From Corynespora cassiicola (Eukaryota > Ascomycota > Dothideomycetes > Pleosporales > Corynesporascaceae), in the NCBI GenBank assembly GCA_022059125.1, contig JAEUWY010000004.1, positions 3,410,001 to 3,474,000 of the forward strand: DNA of 64,000 bases, written 5' to 3'. Under the pieces are notes generated by a model. The model made no database searches and was not told the origin of the DNA. It saw nothing but the letters and a program-made list of their open reading frames with translations. Below are positions 34,640 through 46,617 of the stretch, in pieces; within the stretch, counting starts at the first letter, position 1; each line of letters opens with the position of its first letter. A program made the translations under genes and the position numbers.

Positions 34640-35925
34640 CCTACATCTTCAGCCTCAAACGAGGGCAAGGTGGCCGTGGCGATGAGCGGCTGGCTGGGCA
34701 TGCACGCGGCCTGCTCCAGACGGAGTGGGCGGGCTGTTCCAAGGTGAGAGTGAGAGAGAGGGGGGGAGGGAGGGAGGCAGGGAGGGCGACCTGCGACGCG
34801 GCGGCCGTAGCGGCCCTGAGCGCGCTGCCCAACCGTGAGCCCGGCGCCCGCGCGTACAGCAGCCGTCCCCCCCGCCGACTCGACTCGACTAGGCCCGTCC
34901 AGTCGAGCGTGTCCGACCCCGAGACAGAGATCGAGCGGGCTGGGCTGGGCTGGGTTGGTGCGCCGGCGGGAGACGGAGTCGGACCACGTGGACTTGCGGC
35001 TTGTTTGCGGACGCGGGAGCTATCTGGGGGGCGTGCCGTTTGACAAGGTTAGGTAGGTAGATAGGTAGGTTGGCGGGCGGAATGGGATGGGATGGAGTGG
35101 ATGGGCGGGATAGGTAGGTAGGTAAGGGTCATGGATCTCGATGCCAAAGCCACCTGCATCTTCTTCACGATTCAGAAGGGAGTTCTAGAACGCAGTCTTC
35201 CCATCTCTCACGCCCCCCCTTTTCCTTCTTTCTTTGGATCGGGATCGTGGTGGTGGTTGTTTCTGCTTGCCTGGTTGCGGTTCCTTGTCCTCATTTCATT
35301 TTTTACTTATTTATTCCTTGATATTGGGTTCACATGCATGCATACTTTCTGCAGGAAAAGAGCGGGACGCTTGCTGCAAGATGGGGAGATCGGACCAGAG
35401 AACGGGAGAGGAAGAGAGCATCAAAATGAAACACAAATAATCATTTCCGTGGGTCTAGGCTAGGTACGTTTATGCTGACCAAGATCTACCATCCCAGGTT
35501 TTGCGCCCCTCCTCGAGAAACGCGCAATGTTGGAAGACCCCAGTCGAGTCATTGTGACGGGATCAATGGCTGGGATCGGGGTCGGCTCCCTAGGCGAAAT
35601 TGGAGCCTACTCGTATGCCGCCAGCAAGGCGGCAGTTCATCATTTGGCGCGGAATCTAGCCGTCGAGCTCGGGCCCCGCCACTTTCTTGTCAACAGTATA
35701 GCCCCGGGTGTCTTCCCGTCCAAGCTGGCCAAGGTCCTCATGGAGAACGGAGGCGGCAGCGACCGTTTGGGAAAGGTCAACCCAAGCGGCAGGCTGGAAA
35801 GGGCCGAGGACATCGCAGCTGTCGTGGTTTATTTGAGTAGTAGGGCTGGCGGACACGTTAACGGAGATGCGTTGGGGCTAGATGGCGGCAGCATGCTGGG
35901 CAGCTCGCGGCTGGAGAAGTTGTAG
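34640..35925 (+). pseudogene. Broken short-chain dehydrogenase (RhlG-like 3-oxoacyl reductase type)
   Basis: Successive pieces of one SDR protein lie in order but in different frames. They are IFSLK (about 34645), GKVAVAMSGWLGMHAA (frame-shifted, about 34663-34710), GLLQTEWAGCSK (back in the first frame), CDAAAVAALSALPNREPGA (about 34793-34850), MDLDAKATCIFFTIQK (35131-35178) and an intact 3' part from 35498 (FAPLLEKR to the stop at 35925). The glycine-rich cofactor motif is degraded (MSGWLGM instead of a TGxxxGxG pattern). The stretch expected to carry the NAG motif is replaced by TAGGTAGG repeats, and the last gap (35179-35497) has no usable GT donor at the expected joint. The catalytic Ser (VTGSMAG) and YxxxK (YAASK) remain. 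A short start at 35527 could still give a 132-aa fragment, unlikely to be functional. Confidence 0.78.
35046..35125. repeat. TAGGTAGG repeats inside the SDR pseudogene
   Basis: Two clusters of TAGG tetranucleotides (35048-35070 and 35110-35125) flank GGGATGGGATGG-type simple sequence. Confidence 0.85.
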
Positions 35926-35998
35926 AAATTAAACCCCTCCGGGGAATGGTACCGTTTTGGGAAAATGCAAGAGAAATGAAACATACCCGCCGCTTTCC

Positions 35999-36922
35999 TC
36001 ACGACAGCTGGCCTTGCCACTCTTTGACCACCTTCTCCAATCGTTGTAGCAGCTCAGACTTGCGGCCGTCCGAGCACCAGCTCCCTTCGATTCCTGCCCG
36101 GACTATGCGCTCCCACTCGGCCACGCTCAGATTGAAGGCTTCGTGCACTCTGCAGTAGTTCTCCAAAAGGAACCCGCCGAAGTAGGCGGGGTCATCGCTG
36201 TTGAGACTGAACCTGACGCCCTCGTCCAGGAACTTCCTGATGGGGACTTGATCGATCCTGTCCACACACCTCAAAACCACATTGCTCATGGGGCAGACAG
36301 TCAACATGATTTTCTTCTTCACGATATCACGCATGAGTTCAGGATCGGTGGACAGGGCAATACCGTGGTCGATGCGCGAGACGTTCAGGTTATGCAGGGC
36401 TGACGCAATGTAGGACGCGGGGCCCTCCTCACCGGCGTGCGAGGTGAGGTTCAGGCCCAGCTTCTGCGCGCGAAAGTACAGTTCCTGGAAGTTCTCCGGC
36501 GGGAAGTCCTTCTCGCTTGAGTCGAGACCGATGCCCTTGACCTTGCCATCCAAATAGCTCTGCTGCACGTCCGCGTCCTCGAACATGTCCAGGCAGTCCT
36601 GCGGGGGCAAATGGCGCAGGAAGCAAGTGGTCAGCATAGTCGTGATGTCCAGTTCCTTCTCAGCACGCTGGCATGCGGCGTGGAAGCCGTTCAGGACCGT
36701 GTTGTAGGCGACACCGCGCGAAGTGTGAGCCTGGGGGTCAAAAAAGACTTCTGCATGCGCCACACCATCCACGGCAGCCTGCGAAAAGTACGACCAAGCG
36801 AGAGCCTCAAAATCAGACTCGTGGATCAGGGCAGACATGCCAATGTAGTAGTAGTGGAGGAAGTCGTCGAGCGAGGTGAATCTGTCCAGCGTAAGCAACT
36901 AGGATGCTGCGGTACTGCCCGG

Positions 36923-36957
<35 letters not shown>

Positions 36958-37170
36958 AGCAGAGCAGCACGGGGAGAGTGGCAGGTACCTCTCGTAGCGC
37001 GCCAGCAGCGCCTCTGGCGACACGAATGCCTCATCGTCGTCGGGGAGCCGAATGCTGTTCTGCGCAGCTAGCTTGAAGAGCAGGTCCGGGGTTAGCGCTC
37101 CCTCCAGATGCATGTGGTGCTCGCACTTGGGGAGCTGCTGGAGGAAGGCGTGGACCTTTGATTTGCACAT
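35999..37170 (-). CDS. AAH1: Adenine deaminase
   Basis: Two exons, 36989..37170 and 35999..36881, are joined over a 107-nt phase-2 intron and give 354 aa. The zinc-dependent amidohydrolase hydrolyses adenine to hypoxanthine in purine salvage. Metal and catalytic motifs are HMH in KCEHHMHLEGALTP (His19/His21), TSHAGEE, SRIDHGI and SLNSDDPAYFGG. The last form, with AYFGG, favours adenine deaminase (fungal Aah1) over adenosine deaminase. The intron holds a CAG/CTG trinucleotide tract (about 36921-36965). The end of the SDR pseudogene lies only 73 bp beyond the stop. Confidence 0.9.
36921..36965. repeat. CAG trinucleotide tract within AAH1 intron
   Basis: Consecutive CAG/CAA units are read on the + strand (CTG/TTG on the coding strand), placed between donor and acceptor of the single AAH1 intron. 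Confidence 0.85.
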
Positions 37171-39094
37171 TGTGTTGCGAAACCTTGCCAGAGTCTTGCA
37201 GAAGATGGCACAGTGATTCTCGGGGCTACGGAGATGGGATAGGTGGAAAAACGCAGAGAATGGCGGTCAAGTGGCAGCAGTGGCAGTAGGGACAGGCGTG
37301 CTGGCGGGGAGGGGAGGAGCAAGCTTCAGAAGAAAATATGAGCGACGGTGCATTGTGCTACGGCGGGGCGACCAGGCCAGTTTCTATCCATGATTGACTG
37401 CAAGGTTGACTCATGAGAAGGCGTCGGGTTAAGAGATTTCAGCAGGGCGACCCACCCTGGGCAAGTTGTCGCGTGTCGGAGGAGGCCGAGGGGACTTCGG
37501 ACGACGACGAGGCGATGGATGAGGTTGAGTTAAGGTTTTGGCGGGCCCTACGTCACCGTCGCGCTGGGAAGGAGTTGGTGGGTGGTCGCGGCAAAGGGGC
37601 AGCGCGACGAAACCACGACGGCCGTAGAGGTGAGACGCAGCGCGGGCTCGCAGGACAGGCGCGACAGCACCTCACGATGGTTTTGGCGCATTCGTGAGGA
37701 CGACGCGGTGCCGTTCTGGAACCGTCGGAGCAAAACAGCTGCAGGCGAGATCCGAAAAGCAAGCACGATGTAGGAGAGGCTCCGGCGGGCGTGATTGGCC
37801 AGGAGCGGCGCTCCCGCACCAAGTCCCCATACCGAGACACACGTACATGTCGATGCCGGACCGAAACAAAACGGTGGCGGAGCGGGCCAACCAGCTCGTG
37901 CTACGAGCGAGGACAGCGGCGACGACGCGCCCGAGATTTGTAAAACAACAGGGCGAGGAGGAGCGGAGGCGTCAGTGGTCCCCAGTGGCCCCCCTTTGGG
38001 CCGGGCTGCAGCGGGCGAGTGCCACGGGCTAGCTGTCAACTGCCGCCCGTCAAGTTTCGCGACCTGGACTTGGGCAGCCCCCTTGACTGGAGACAGTGGC
38101 ATTGCCACCAGCGCGCAGAGGGTCGGCCCAACCTCGGGCAGGCGACGATAATATCCGCCCCCGACATCACCAAGCGCCCGGAGGGGGGCTGTGCAGAGAG
38201 GTGTTTGAAGCCGGGCGTCGCATTTTGACATGGTGATCGACGCGCATTTTAAACCTCCAGCGCCTGATCTCCGGAGTGGTATTTAGCCTGGCGGCCAACG
38301 ACGACTTGTCGGAGGGGCGTAGATCAGGAGGAGGCCATCCGACGTGCGGCCATGCAGCCATGCAGCCATGCTACCAGAGGGCTGACCCAGGGCCGCGTCT
38401 GCGCAGGCCCGGTCTCGCCCAGCGATCGCCGTCCCTGCCTTGCGAATGGGCTTGCGGCGACTGGGAGCAACTGGGAGCGACTGGGAGCGGCGCGGAGCAG
38501 CGCCATCCAAGAAAGGGGCTTCTGCCCAAAAGCTCGCTGGGCCGAAAGGAAGGAGTGAAATTTCCATCGGTAAGTGGCCCGGGCGGAAGTACCCGACCCG
38601 CCTTGCAATTCAGGCGTAGATCCCTAGGCTCGCTCCAAGTCTCCGTGTTGGTGGTCGAGCGGACGGCGTCACCGTCGATATGGGCACAACGTCGAGTCAA
38701 TAGTCGGCGCATGCAGCGGCGCTCCACGCGGCCTAAGCGACAGCGTACAGAGGCACGGCACGCGCAGGACGGGGCACCGAGGCACAGGACCAAGCACAGG
38801 CGGGCCTTTTTGATCGAAAAAGAAGCAACGTGCACGGGGGGAGGGGAGGAGAGGGGAGAGGGGGGGGAGGAGCTGCGGGCGCTGATGGCGGGGAGGAAGC
38901 ATGCGGAAGTGCGGCCAGTCCAAGAATCGGAATGCTGCTCTCGCACGTATCGCATCCATCAGCGGAGCGGATAGGCATGGTGGCATCTGTGCACGGCCAG
39001 GCAGATCGATATCACGTTGGCCCCATGTCCGGCCGGACGATGCCACGATGCCACGATGCCGCGATGCCACCATGGCAGGCCGGCCTGGGGCTCC

Positions 39095-39127
39095 CTGCGC
39101 GACCTGCGCGACCTGCGCGACCTGCGA
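39095..39127. repeat. GACCTGCGC 9-mer tandem repeat
   Basis: Three to four head-to-tail copies are read directly. They are preceded by TGCCACGA repeats (39040-39070). Confidence 0.8.
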
Positions 39128-39547
39128 GATGCGCGGGCGGCCGATATTGCCCGCGGGCTGGGGACAGGCTGCGAGGCGGGCGTCGTCGGTGCCTGAGACG
39201 CGGCGGGAGCGGTGGTGCGGTGGTGCGGTGGGCGTGGGTTGCGCTGCTCAGACCCCAAAGGGAACGACATCCGGTAGCAGCGGCAGCCGAGCGCGAGTGG
39301 TGCGGTCTAGACGGCCGGCTCGGCAGTTGCGCGCAGTTGGGCTCTTCTAGTCCTTCGCCGTTGCGCGCGCGCTGCCTATGGCGCCCTCTGGCGGCTGGCG
39401 AGAGCCAAGGGGCCTCGGCAGCACGCATGCCGTAGCCAGAATGCGGCTGAGATGGGCGGATGTGCGCTCCTCAGCCCATGGGACCGCGCCGCCAAGCTGC
39501 CGACAGGCCGCACCGCGAGGCAGAGGCAGCGCGAGGCAGAGGCAGCG

Positions 39548-39608
39548 CAAGCCAGCACCAGCCAGCGCCAGCCAGCGCCAGCCAGCGCCAGCCAGCGCCA
39601 GCCAGCCC
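39548..39608. repeat. CAGCCAGCGC 10-mer tandem repeat
   Basis: About five to six head-to-tail copies of the 10-mer, first one slightly diverged (CACCAGCCAG). Confidence 0.85.
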
Positions 39609-39989
39609 GGCGCACCACAGGGCCGCCCGTCGACGCCCGCCGCCGGCCGCGCTAGAAGTCTCTGAGCCTGTTCGGTTGTTCCTCGAGGCTGCTGCTGCGG
39701 GTGGGTCTGCGCGGAACGGATGCCTACACGCGCCTGAGACGTGGGGAAACACGTTTCTCGCCATGGGCCATGCCCTGGAGCATGCCTGGGGCCACGCCCG
39801 GTGCCACCACCACATGTCAGGCCTGCGCCCGCAGGGGCCGGCTGTCGTTCTCGCGGGCTGGAGCTGCTTTGGCGCCTTGGTCGTGACTCTTGTGCCCTCT
39901 GCTGCTCCGACTGCCAGCCGCGCGGCGCCCTCCAGCACGACAGGAGACGAGGGCAGCGGGCGCCATCCACGGCCATTCGCGCCGCTGCT

Positions 39990-40050
39990 GTCGCTGGTGC
40001 TGGTGCTGGAGCCGGTGCTGGTGCTGGTGCTGGTGCTGGTGCTGGTGCGG
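39990..40050. repeat. GCTGGT hexamer repeat
   Basis: About eight to nine GCTGGT/GCCGGT hexamers follow one another. An A/T-free CCGCCG run lies at about 40202-40229. Confidence 0.8.
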
Positions 40051-42166
40051 GCGCTGCAACTTTTTTTTTTTGCTGCTGCTGGTACAGTAGTCGAGTAGCC
40101 GTCGACCCCGAGTACGCCCAGCAAATCGGAACTCCCATGGTAAGTCTTATGTATGTATGCGGAAGTTGGGGCGGCCACAGCCGCCACCACCATCACCACC
40201 CACCGCCGCCGCCGCCGCCGCCGCCGCCAAACCCACATCCTCCCCCCTCCCCTCCACCTCGTCCCCTCCCACCTCCAGCCTCCAAGCTTCCGAAAATCCC
40301 CCCCTTCTGTCGCACCCGTCGCACAGAGCAGACGTGTGGCGGCGCGGGCGCCCTGGGCTACGCTTATGCACCGCCAGCCGGCTGCTCGTCTGCTCGACTG
40401 CCCACCTGTCCGTCCGCTCTGCTCCTGGCACAGCTTACGCCGTCGTCTCACCCAGCCCTAACCACCTCCCACGGTCAACCGACGGGGGAGCCCCATGCAC
40501 GGCGACCAGATGCGCGTCCGTGTGCCCATCATTGCCCGTGTGCCTCTGCGTCCGTGTGCCCTGGCGTCCTGGCTCGACCCTCGGCGATGAACGCAGGCAT
40601 TAGCGAGTGAACTCCATCACCTGCTGCCCGCGCATCGCCCCTGCAGCTGCTCCTCACCAGATCCGTCCATTGACGCCTCCCTTTGGGTATAGCAGCTCCG
40701 TCATGGTCGTTTCGAGCAGACGATCGGTCCCTTCTGGAATCTGCAACACACTTGTCAGAAGCCGAGAAGCGTCTTGAGCTCCGTCGACCAGACCTAGGCG
40801 GCCGGATCTTCATCCGACACGACTACTCTGCGCACGACTACGGAGCCATCATGCCGCTCCCAGTCGTCCCAGTCATCCCCAGCCGTAGCCTTGCCCTCGT
40901 GCGACCCCCTACAATGTCACTGAACCTCCGCCCACGAGGACCGTTGGGCTTCCACCCAGCATCAGTCCGCTGCTGTGCCTGCCGGTCGGCCCGCCCGTTT
41001 TGATGCGCATCCACCATCCAGAACAACCCGAACATTCTCCTGTTGCCGCTGCCGTTCGCTGCCACTACCCACTCCTAATCCCAGTCCCAGTCCCAGTGGC
41101 GGACGGTACATCACTCGAGCGCCACTCCCCCCATCCCATTACATCCTTGCCCTGACGTCTGCTCTTGCTTGCCCGTCGAGCGTTTCCCCAATCTGCTTTC
41201 CTGCGACCTGCCAGAAAATTTTCGGGGCAGCGACTTGAAAAATACCCCTGCCATCATTTGCCGTCTCTTCCCCCCATTGTCCTCTCAACTCCACCGGCTC
41301 GCGTTGCGCCGCGGACCAACCTGGCTTCCCTCTCGCCAATCCCCTGTCCCGCTGCCTCCAGTCACCCATCCGATATCGAAAGGTATGGTGGCGACTAGAC
41401 CCTGCCCCCCTCCCTTCCATCATCTCACAACTGTGTTCCAGGTGACTATTATTACAATCACCTATCGGGATCTGGGGCTGATCATCTGGCGAAACATCAC
41501 TCCCTGGAACCTGAGATCTTCGCCAGATTCTCCTTCCCTTACCCCCGCCAGTCAATTCTCTTTGTGCTCTGGTCGGCGAACCCTTTCTTACCCGTGTTCC
41601 GCTCGACGACTCCATTGTCTTCCACAACAGCCTGCCCGTCGTGCTCGCAAGCCGCTCGCTTCTTTTCCAGCTGCCTTGAGCCTGATTCTCGTTCAAGCGC
41701 TTGCCGGCTACGCCCTGCAATTGGTCGGCTCCACTGTGGACATCGCACACGTCCTCCTCCAGCCCGTTTTTCTCACATCCTGCCGGGCCGCTTGGCTGTC
41801 TTGCTGATCCAGCCTATTTCGAGCCGTGCTCTGCACTCGATTCCTTCGCCTGAAGCTTCGATACCCGACCCCATCAGTCGTCACGACCAGGATCTGTCGC
41901 ATCTGCAAGCGTAGTCTCCTTCAGCTAGCCGTGCACCCTTTAGTCAGCCTAGCTTGTCCGTCTACCTTCCCGCGCCTTGAAACGAAGCCAAGAGGCACCA
42001 TGTACTAGATAACCCCTGTCCTAATTGGTTCTTTAGTCCACGGGCCCTCCTTTCCATATTGTTGGGCATACCCGGGCTTCGGTACCAGCCGAGACTACCC
42101 TCCTTCGACCCCACAGAATCCTGCCTTTACAGTATTCGTCGACCGCCTGCTTTCCATCCTACTAGC

Positions 42167-45091
42167 ATGGACGTTCCAATGTCCAATTCTTACCCACGTC
42201 ATAACGATTCTATCTCTGGTTCCATGCGCTCACCGCCTGGTTCGTCGAGCAGCTCTTCCCCGCAGACCATGATCCCCCCTCCAAATCCGTATGCCATAGC
42301 CCCGGCCTCCCGGGCTCCTGGTCTGGCTGCTCCGTTGCCTCATATGGGCTCCCTGTCCCCAGGCTACCATTCGGCTTCCTATACCACCTCTCCAAGCACT
42401 GCCTCTGGGAGCCTGCCGGAAGCCCACGCGAGTGACGCCGCAAGCTTGTCGGCCGTTGGAATATCGCCCACTCACATCTCCTCGGCCAATTTGAACGCCC
42501 AGAAAAGGGCATATCGACAGAGACGGAAAGGTACGCCAACGGCTGTCGACAGTTCCCTTGGTACATCTAATTGTTCCGGCAGATCCGTCGTGCGATGCTT
42601 GTCGAGAGCGTAAAGTCAAGGTGAGTCACCACACGACCAATAACCAGGAGTGGGCACGTTTCCGGCGCAGGAGGTCGAGCCCAGGACGATTTCTCCGGCA
42701 AGTTGCGCTGCTACACTGAACAACACGCCGACGAACACCGCGCTTCGAACCACACATTCTTCCCATAATTCTAGCTGCCGATTCTGTGCGTTGTGTCCCA
42801 CCCAACGAGTCAGTAAGGCGAACACGACCGTGTGCTTTCCCGCTTGTGGAGAATGGGTGATGAGATGCTGCATTCGGTGCCGCATCTTGTTCAGAAACGA
42901 TCCTCCGCCTTGGAGACCACTCGCTGACCAGTGCTCCCCAGTGCGATGCTACGGAAACGACGGCTTGCTCGGAATGCTCGAGCCGCAATCACAAATGCCA
43001 GTTTACCAAAGAGACCAACCGGCGGATGTCATCTATCAAGTGCGTTTTGAAGTAGTTGCCGGAAGTTCCGTTGCTAATCCCACGATAGGCAGGTTCAGGA
43101 TCTCCAGAGCCAAGTCGCTGAGCTTAGACAGGAGAATAGCCATCTAAAGTCGAGGTTTTCCGACCGAAGCAGCATGGAACTCGACCACGCTCCTGGAAGA
43201 AGCCGCCATTCAGAGAGTCAGGCCTCGATGCAGAGCGTACCGCAGAGAGTGCAGGCTCCAGTCATGAACAACTTCGAGCATGTGCGAAGGAACATCCACA
43301 ATCATTCCCAGGGAATCTTCGACACTCCACACACTCCACGGCACACTCCAGCAGATGCAGGAGCTGGGCTTCCCGATATGCCGTCACGCGCCGATTTCGC
43401 ACACTTGTCTAGATCCTACCTCGACTCTTTTCACGAATCCTATCCGGTGCTGCACTGGCCGACGTTTCAGCATGAGGTTGATCAAATATATACAGCGAGA
43501 AGTTTTGAGGGCATGTCTCGCGAATGGATTGGTCTTTTTTTTGCGGTGCTGGCATGCGGGAGCTTGCAGATGCCTGCTTTGTCTGCTGGATCCCCAAAAG
43601 GACCTAATGGAAGAGTCTTATTTGACATTGCAAACCAGGCAATGATGGCATGGCCTGTCGAGTTCAACCTCATCCACGCCAAAGTTGCTCTCTTGTTGAG
43701 TATCTTTGCTACTGAGAGTGGATTGAAGTCTGCAGGATCCATGTGGCTCGCGTCCGCCGTTAGAATAGCCCAGGGCTTGGGCCTCAACACGGAAGCAGAT
43801 TCCCAACCAATCATGGAAGGAGAGATGCGCCGGAGACTTTGGTGGTCGATATACGTGCGGGATCGGTAAGCATCGCTAGCTTCTTGGGCGCCACTAAGCA
43901 CTGACCTAAACTCAAAGTGTCCTTTCTCTTGGACTGAACTGCTCCATGTTGATCAACGAAGATGACTGCGATATCTCTCTTCCTACGGCAGTCGAAGATC
44001 GGTATATTCAACCCCAGGGATTCTTCCGCGCGCGAAATACCCCACTCCAGTTCACAGGATTTGTGGCAGTGACCCAAGTCACCCGGCTATTTGCCCAGAT
44101 CTACCAAACGTTGAAATCGAGTGTAATATCGCCCCAATCGCTCCAAACCTTCGACGAGAAATTCCGTTCCAAGCTCCTCCTCCTACCCGAATCACATCGC
44201 CCCGAGTCCGATCTTCCTCTCGAGCCGGCCGCCTTGTCACCACTTCTCACCCTGCAGTTCGCGCGTTTCCACCTTTATCGACGTAATCTATCACCAGCTT
44301 GTCGGTCGGCAGAGAGGACAGAAGCACTCGGCCGGTGTGTCGCAGTTGCGCAGGACACGGCGAAATACATCTCTCGAACCCTACATCCAACTGCTTCACC
44401 GTCGGACTCGGAAAAGAACTGGCAAATAAAGATTGCGCAAATGGCAAGCAACATGATGAGTCTACATATTTGGAGGTGTATTCTTGTTCTTTGTTTGCGT
44501 GGGGACTACGACGGAGCTTTGATATGCCTGAAATTGGCATCCGCCATCGACGGCGTGCGGGACGTCAATATTTCTTGCGGCAAGCACTTATTGTTCTTTT
44601 TGGATCAGTTGACGGACAGGATTAGGATTGGAAACGGATCACCCCACCAGCTTGAGCATGACGAAGAGATGCTTGCGTACGCCAGCGGTGATCTGCAATC
44701 AAGCTTGGAGCACTCTTGGGCATGGGCAACTGCAGAAGGCGTTGCCGGAGCGACATCACCACAGACATCACCTACTAATGGCAATCCGGCCCGTGGAAGC
44801 CCGGAATCGATGCACGGAAACCTCACATTGCGGCCGACTCTTGGATCACCGGATGACAAGGAGGGGGATTGGGCTGGATGGGGGCGCGTTGAGCATATGG
44901 TCCGTCAGTTGAAGGACGAACACCGCAGCCGACAAGCACAACCCCCTTCATACTACCCTCCGCCGCATAACCCGGTGAAGCGGGTTCAGCTGGCATCAGA
45001 CGCATCGCCCGTCTCTCCTCCGAAACCACACCCTGTCCCTTCGCCAGCCCCGTCGAGTACTAGTCGGATCAGCATTGCAAACATCATCTAA
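42167..45091 (+). CDS. Zn2Cys6 transcription factor with fungal-specific regulatory domain
   Basis: Five exons, 42167..42530, 42583..42620, 42942..43039, 43089..43865 and 43918..45091, give 816 aa. The zinc cluster is complete: C125-x2-C128-x6-C135-x7-C143-x2-C146-x6-C153 (SCDACRERKVKCDATET). It is followed by a linker and a coiled coil (QVQDLQSQVAELRQENSHL). A Ser/Pro-rich N-terminus precedes it. The fungal_trans domain spans roughly residues 240-560 (SYLDSFHESYPVLHWPTF; MRRRLWWSIYVRDRVLSL). The C-terminal tail is Pro/Ser-rich. Intron 3 is unusually long (321 nt) and splits the zinc cluster, and exon 2 has only 38 nt. The start was chosen as the first Met (42167) of a typical TF N-terminus; an upstream ATG at 42059 is in frame. 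The target pathway is unknown. Confidence 0.9.
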
Positions 45092-46617
45092 TAGAAGCCT
45101 GGAGCTAATGGCCTGGTTCAACCCTTTAAAACAGTTTAATAGCAGCGACAAGTGCTTTTCACGAAAACCGGCTCATCCTTTTTTCACCCTTCTGTGAGCT
45201 TTCGCTTCTGGCGGATACATTTTTTTATTCTCTTCAGCAGGAACACTTGTCGCACACAATAATGTCTTGAATCTCCGGGAAACAAAGGAGCCTGTTATCT
45301 ACAGTGGATGACCAGTTCATTGCACATGGCACACACTGCATCTTCGAGATTTCGAAGTATCATGACTTCAATATTGCATTGTCCGGATCTATGCATCTTT
45401 GCCGTAAGAAAGGGATTTTGTACACGTTATGTATTTTGCGAGAATTTTGTTCCCTTGGTCTCATTGAGCTGCAGCATATTTACGTGTAGACGCTACGACA
45501 CCCCTTTGGCTTTTTCTTTCAGATTTCTTTTGCAGGCGAGGAAATGGCTTGGTATGGCATGGAAGCATGAATATGACAACAATGATGAACCAAGTCTTGG
45601 TGCGAGCATGCAGTCATGTCAAAACTGTCTTCTCCACAAGGGCCGGCCCGACCCGAAGACAGGACATGTCAATTTCTTTGTACCCCCCAGGTTGGCTCTC
45701 GAGCTTCTCAGACACTGCTGCAAGTCGCCAGAAAGGCCCCATAGCAAGGCGCACTCGGCGTTGGCGCAGTGCACAACGTTTCGGTTCGCAGGGTCGATGA
45801 CGCAAGTGGACATGAATGCGTGTTCTCGCCGCGAGTCTGTGCCGCGAATATCGACACCTATGCACGCCTCTTTCACACAGTAGATGCATCTTCAATACCT
45901 ACGTTGTCCAATAAGCCCGCGGCACCTCCACCAAGCACTGACGCCACTCCAGCTGCGTGCCTGGACCCCTCAGCCCCTCCCCAGATATCGCTCAATTACC
46001 CCTCCATCATACGACGCCTCGCTCCCAATGCAGCTAACCTATTGCTATATGGGGCTTGCCCCCCAACAGGCGGTGTAAGCCGTTCCAGGCCCGCAGCTGG
46101 CAAACAAGCTTTTCTGCAGGAGCTTATCTGCGGCCCCGCCATGCGCCATCGAATCATCGACACGGGGGAGACAGGTGACTGCGGCGGAGGATGAGCGTGG
46201 GGAGGGTGCGGCTGTATTCCAAAAGTCACCACACGACGGCGTGAGTGCTCTGCCATGTCGGTGAGCAGATGGCCAGGCGCCATGATTGGGCTTCTGGCTT
46301 CGGAATGGATCACAAATGAGCCATTTTGGGGCCTTGCCATGCTGACCAAGGTGTCGCATTGGGTGTTAGTGAGGGGCGTAGGAAGCTGAGCTGTACGATG
46401 TGCTGTGCTACCCCGCCATGGGCTTAAATCCGCCGGATTGGACCCACTCGAGCTCCCTCCAGACTGCAGAGCTGCGTCGTCGCTCTGCAACTGCTTTATC
46501 TTCCGTTCGCCTCCGTCTCGTGCCCTCTCTATTTTCCCTTCACTCAATCGCGCCCCATACCCCCAACTTGATCTCGTGCTCACAGCTCCAATTGAACCTA
46601 ATCCCTGTGCTGATACA
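45092..46617. other. Intergenic region between Zn2Cys6 regulator and GAD
   Basis: About 1.5 kb. It holds the TF 3' UTR and the GAD promoter; no gene supported. Confidence 0.55.

Larger units (their letters stand above)
37171..42166. other. 5-kb GC-rich, microrepeat-rich intergenic/upstream region
   Basis: No gene is supported. The part to about 40.3 kb is very GC-rich and carries several short tandem repeats (9- to 10-mers and trinucleotides). From about 40.6 kb to the regulator start the + strand is pyrimidine-rich, resembling a long promoter and 5' leader. Many long open frames occur on both strands, but they overlap each other, are low-complexity and contain no recognisable domain. Confidence 0.6.

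Noticed and set aside
35999..37170. Adenosine deaminase instead of adenine deaminase
   Set aside because: The NSDDPAYFGG form of the metal-site motif and the length of 354 aa fit the fungal adenine deaminase group better.
39347..40610. Several long open frames on both strands (up to 326 codons)
   Set aside because: They overlap one another in a GC-rich simple-repeat region, translate to repetitive Ala/Pro/Arg sequence and show no domain.
42650..43147. 165-codon open frame spanning intron 3 of the Zn2Cys6 gene
   Set aside because: It lies in the wrong frame for the zinc cluster and mostly inside the intron; the spliced model reconstructs a perfect Zn2Cys6 motif.
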